A DNA stretch of 64,000 nt from Linum tenue (lineage: Eukaryota; Streptophyta; Magnoliopsida; Malpighiales; Linaceae). Shown one piece after another: positions 60,030 to 64,000 of the stretch (the stretch's first letter is position 1; each line of letters begins with the position of its first letter). The notes beneath the pieces were generated by a model, which did no database searches, was not told the origin of the DNA, and saw only the letters and a program-made list of their open reading frames with translations. The stretch is from positions 25,765,633 to 25,829,632 of the forward strand of contig CAMGYJ010000009.1 in the NCBI GenBank assembly GCA_946122785.1, in the 5' to 3' direction. Made by a program: the position numbers and the translations under genes.

Positions 60030-60975
60030 AAAAGTTTGGCTTGCAGAGATTTTGACCCAAATTCATTTTAAGTGGGCCATATCTAATGGATGGGTTTAAA
60101 TTTTTTATTTTTAAATATTTTTAAATAATTTTTTTATCTTCTTTATTTTAATTTGGATTTTAATTTTTTTCACAGATGAAATGAGTTTGTTGTGATCTAC
60201 AAAATGATATCCTTTAAATATATTTGAAGGAAAAAGAAATGCATACCACTCATATCAGTGGTTGCCACCCTGGTAATGTTTTGTGCCACCTTAGTTTCAA
60301 ATTTTGAATTTTTTTTTGTAGATGAATCAAGTTCATTGCGATCTATAAAATGATATTCATTTTCATATGTTTCAAAACAAAATTTCATACCACTGGTTAC
60401 CACCCTAGTACCACTCTATTGTTTCTTTCTAAGCAATGTGCCAAAACATTGGGTCTAGGATATGGTCAATAATCTCTGGTTATGCACTTATACATAAACC
60501 ATATATGATCCTTAATTTTAAGTGGGTTCAGATATAAGAGGGTGAGATTAAATGACTTTTTATTTTTCCTACATTTTTTAAATCAACTTTTATCTTCTCT
60601 GATTCAGCTTGGATTTCAAATTTTTTTTGCACAGATGGAATGAGTTCGCTGTGATCTACAAAATTGTATCCATTTCAATATATTTCAAGGGAAAAAAATT
60701 TACCAACCTGATACAACTCTATATCACCTACATTTTCACTCAAATTTTGAAATTTTTTTTGCCAAGAAGGAACGAGTTCATCGTGATCTATTGGATCGAC
60801 AAATTTATGGTGGTGGGGAGGGGGATTTTCAGGAGCAAATACACCACCATATACCACCTTGGTACTGAGTTGTAAATGGTGATGAAAAGTGATAAATGAC
60901 AGTTAGTATATTTCTACTATCATGTATACAATCATTATACTTTCTACGTTATAATATACTCATACAACCATGATA
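60030..60975. repeat. Dispersed repeat, copy 2, with tandem-like inner units
   Basis: Related to 955-1525. Units built around GATGGAATGAGTTCGCTGTG are seen at 60175, 60321, 60634 and 60765, each after a poly-T run. The last unit and the end (CTACTATCATGTATACAATC) line up with the end of copy 1. No terminal repeats or coding capacity. Confidence 0.6.
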
Positions 60976-61591
60976 CACTTTAATACCACTATGGTATAAT
61001 CTTATGTAGTATCAAAGATTACCCCCTTGATATGAGCTAGTATTTTGTTCCAAAATATATCAAATTGATGTCATTTTGAAAAATCACAATTAATTTGATT
61101 TTCAGTTACTAGTTAAAAATAAAATGATATAGCCCGTTCCATTAAACTGAAAAAATAACTGATAAGTGAGGGTAACACATGGTTATACATAGGATAGTTG
61201 TGCATATAATTCGTTTCCAAAGCTTTGTAGGAACCAGCATGTTATGTAAAGACAACCTACTATGCCAATGACACCATTAAAGAGTAAATATAATATAATT
61301 TACTTTGCTAACCAACCATCTTTATTCATGTAAGTCCAAGATTAGGAAACTTCCTCCGGCCTTCCCGTATATATCAATCCTCGATTTATATATTTCAAAC
61401 CCTATCCCCTTCCCTAGCTTCATTTTTCTATGTCGATGAATCCGTAGTTTAATTGATTCCCCATTACTCTTTGCTAAGTCCCAACAATCATTGCCTTTTC
61501 AAAAATTGGTCCATTTACAAGATACAATCAGTTATATAATTTTTTCTGATGTTCTGTAGTGAGGCTTTCCCGCCATGTTTGTGGTGGATAT

Positions 61592-62978
61592 TAGGGATGA
61601 GCACGTGAATGGTTAATTCGCAGGTTGATATTGATCCATCCACAAATAACTTAAACCGCACACAATGAGTGATTAATGTGAGTGGAGTGCGGATTGATAA
61701 ATCTTATGCCCGCATTTAAATGGGTGGATTGCGGGTCACCCGAATGACCCGCACCACATTTTTACATGAAAAAATGTTGTTTGTTATACTATAGAATATT
61801 CATCATATTTGCTAACCGAACTAGACACTAACCATCTACTTCTATAAGTGAAGAATAAAGAATATTTTTGGACTACTATTATTGGTTATTGTATTGTGTA
61901 ATCTACATTAAATATTGAGATGTAAATTATAAACTATTAATTGTATCAAAGTCACAAAATGCATATGTTTTCTCTACACAATTGGTTCATAAAGCAATGA
62001 AACTTTTATTGTAAATACTAAATGGATTTACCTCAGCTTCCTTCTTGGAGCTAAACCTAATTAACAGGGCCTCCATTTGGAATCCCATTATTGAAAAATA
62101 TCAGAGGAAGCTCGAAGGGTGGAAGAATAGATACTTACCGCACGGAGGGCGCTTAATCCTCAACAAAGCGGTTCTGTCAAGTATGCCGGTTCATTACTTC
62201 TCCCTTTTTAAACTCATAAATCTGTGATTGATGATATGGAGAAGATTATGAGGAGATCTCTCTGGAGCGGCAGCGAGGAGCTTCGCAAAACACCTCTGTT
62301 CAAATGGGAGATTTGCAAAGACACTAATATGTTCAAGGAGGTCTCGGCCTTCTTGATCTAAGCACTTTCAATAAAGCGCTCCTTTCAAAATGGCTATGGC
62401 GGTATGCATCTAAAAGATTGTTCCCACCAAGATTTGTTTTTTTCATGTGGGTTCTCTGTCACATGAAGATTCTTACATTGGACAACCAACAAAAGAGCGG
62501 AATTTCGCTTATCAACCGCTGTGAGCTCTGCCCGAAGGATGCGGAATCAGGAGACCACTTGCTCGTCGAGTGCAGCTTCACAAAATCTGTCTGGGCTCTT
62601 TTCTCCAGGAATTGCAGATTCACTCCTCAACCTAGCGACAGTATCAGATCAATCACCCTGGGTCTCCTTGTTTGACCATATGCTCTTCTTTTAGTTTCCT
62701 TTTCATGTTATGTCACACATGAGACAAAATGGGAAGTGTCTAAATTGGTACAATCTTACAAATTTGCTCGAAACTTATTATAAATGTTAGTCAACTTTCT
62801 TAAAACTAGTTGGAGAATTGCTTTTGCGGGTTAACCTACAACCCAACCGCACCCATCCGCCACCCACCCAACTCAACCCGCAAAAATATGCGGGTGGATA
62901 GCAGATCATAATTATACCAACTCGCTAGTAAGCGGGTGAGTTAATTTGAAACCAATACCCACCCATTGCCCACCCCTA
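61592..62978. mobile_element. hAT-type non-autonomous element, 1387 bp, carrying a LINE fragment
   Basis: The tips are TAGGGATGAGCACG and (reversed) TAGGGGTGGGCAATGGG. The 8-bp target copies are GTGGATAT (61584-61591) and ATGGATAT (62979-62986), one mismatch. Subterminal parts have GCGGGTGG and CCCACCCA motifs. The middle (about 62020-62690) is a piece of LINE ORF2, unlike the purely non-coding MITEs elsewhere. Confidence 0.88.
62020..62690 (+). pseudogene. LINE ORF2 fragment inside the hAT element
   Basis: Frames include SIWNPIIEKYQRKLEGWKNR with GGRLILNKAVLSSMP (RT thumb region), then IDDMEKIMRRSLWSG, and after an abrupt join PPRFVFFMWVLCHMKILTLD with CELCPKDAESGDHLLVEC (zinc-binding region). 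About 200 residues normally present between these parts are missing at about 62415. Stops and frameshifts occur. Homology starts and stops inside the hAT element. Confidence 0.82.
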
Positions 62979-62986
62979 ATGGATAT

Positions 62987-64000
62987 TATGGGGTCGTTTG
63001 GATGTGGAAATCTAAAAATGTGGGAATTGGCCTTAATTTCCATGTTATAGAAAACCTAGTAATTGTCATGTGGAAATTGTCCAAAATTCCATGTTTGGGA
63101 TGGGTTAAAGAATGTGGAAATTGATGGTGTGGTATTCGGTTAAAATACAAATTTACCCCTTTCTATTTGAGTTTGCCATTATCATGATCATTAGAAATTT
63201 GCCTATAACTAACACACACGAATAAGCTTATAGGGAAATCTCCAATCACCAATTCTCATATTCAATCCTCAAATTGTAAAGAGCCTGTCAAGTTTTTATT
63301 GAATTAATAAGAGAGTTGAAGTACAAAGCACAACAAGTGCTCTCAAACTCGGTTGTCAACTCCTACAATTTAGCTATCACTACTAGCAAACTATAACTCT
63401 CCTAACTGAACTCTCACAACCTTTCAACAACAACAAAAAAACACAATAAATCAACACAACACATTAGCATAGCAGAAGCAGCATCACCGCAACAACAATA
63501 GTAGTATCAGCTGTAGCAGCAGTAGAGTAGCAGTGTGTAGTAGCAACAGAGCAGCAACCGCAGCATCACATCACACACAATAGCAACAACACATAAAAAA
63601 CAACAGCAACACATAAGCAAGAGCAGCACATCAACAACATTATTAGTAGCTACCTGTTTAATTGGATGACCTGTGTTCTAGAATTTCTACAATCTATAAC
63701 AGTACACAACAACAACATTCTACATAAGAGTTTGCACTTTACAAAAATAAGCTGAAGATAAGCTTTACAAAAGGTGTTGCCATGTGTTTGCAAAGACTGT
63801 CACTGTAAGTGCTTTGCAATGACAGATGAACAAAAAGAGAAACATCTCTTTGCAAACTAGACAACAACTTGATCTTCTAATATGATACTAACATCCAATA
63901 CATACATACATGTTGTTTAGATGTCTACAAAGCATACAGGTTGCTTTGGTAACAGCTTCACTATGAAGCATACATGTTCATACATCCACTTAACAGCAAA
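62987..64000. other. Spacer with CAA/CAG-rich low-complexity DNA
   Basis: 63420-63650 is rich in CAACAA, CAGCA and AGCAGC triplets without a long open frame. At 63001-63150 variants of ATGTGGAAATTG recur several times. No gene is seen. Confidence 0.5.

Overview
The window looks like a stretch of a flowering-plant nuclear genome, most likely a eudicot. Protein-coding genes have short GT-AG introns and plant-only families occur (a group IIe WRKY factor, a CIA30/NAD(P)-binding protein with a plastid-style N-terminus). Most of the rest is AT-rich spacer and layered plant transposable elements: Ty3/gypsy, Ty1/copia, L1-type LINEs, hAT, Mutator-like and a possible Helitron. The species cannot be told from the sequence alone.

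Three host genes are well supported. (1) 23897-28244 (+): 16 exons that join in frame to a 590-residue protein, an NAD(P)-binding Rossmann fold split by a CIA30 domain; two introns use GC donors. (2) 29985-30371 (-): a single-exon gene for a 126-128-residue protein of unknown function. (3) 52164-53451 (-): a three-exon WRKY65/69-type transcription factor of 291 residues. A fourth host trace is a broken asparaginyl-tRNA-synthetase-like fragment (about 6015-6117 and 11022-11254) into which a Ty3/gypsy element has inserted.

Layout. 1-0.95 kb spacer; 0.95-5.3 kb an old repeat and a dead hAT transposase gene broken by at least three later insertions; 6.1-11.0 kb a nearly intact 4.9-kb gypsy chromovirus with 229-bp LTRs and a 5-bp target duplication; 11.0-15.8 kb spacer, hAT MITEs and a probable LTR remnant; 15.8-23.6 kb a LINE graveyard (one + strand remnant, one full-length-type but decayed - strand LINE carrying two hAT MITEs, and a younger 5'-truncated LINE with its target duplication); 23.6-30.4 kb two host genes; 30.9-36.7 kb LTR-like remnants, a Mutator-like element with captured GC-rich DNA and a minisatellite, and a hAT MITE; 37.0-40.5 kb a deleted copia element holding a hAT MITE; 41.6-45.0 kb a Helitron-like element and a 1.6-kb Pack-MULE-like element; 46.1-51.5 kb a hAT element, two LINE tails and LTR/copia pieces; 52.2-53.5 kb the WRKY gene; 55.7-64 kb hAT MITEs, LTR-like remnants, an old dispersed repeat and a hAT element that carries a LINE fragment.

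The most striking feature is the set of nine complete hAT-type non-autonomous elements, each with an 8-bp target duplication (six perfect, three with one mismatch). Most share a TAGGG-TGGC-like tip, but each is filled with a different short subterminal motif. Two of them, and a truncated third, share a conserved core while their terminal arrays differ completely. I saw no CRISPR array, no rRNA gene and no convincing tRNA gene.
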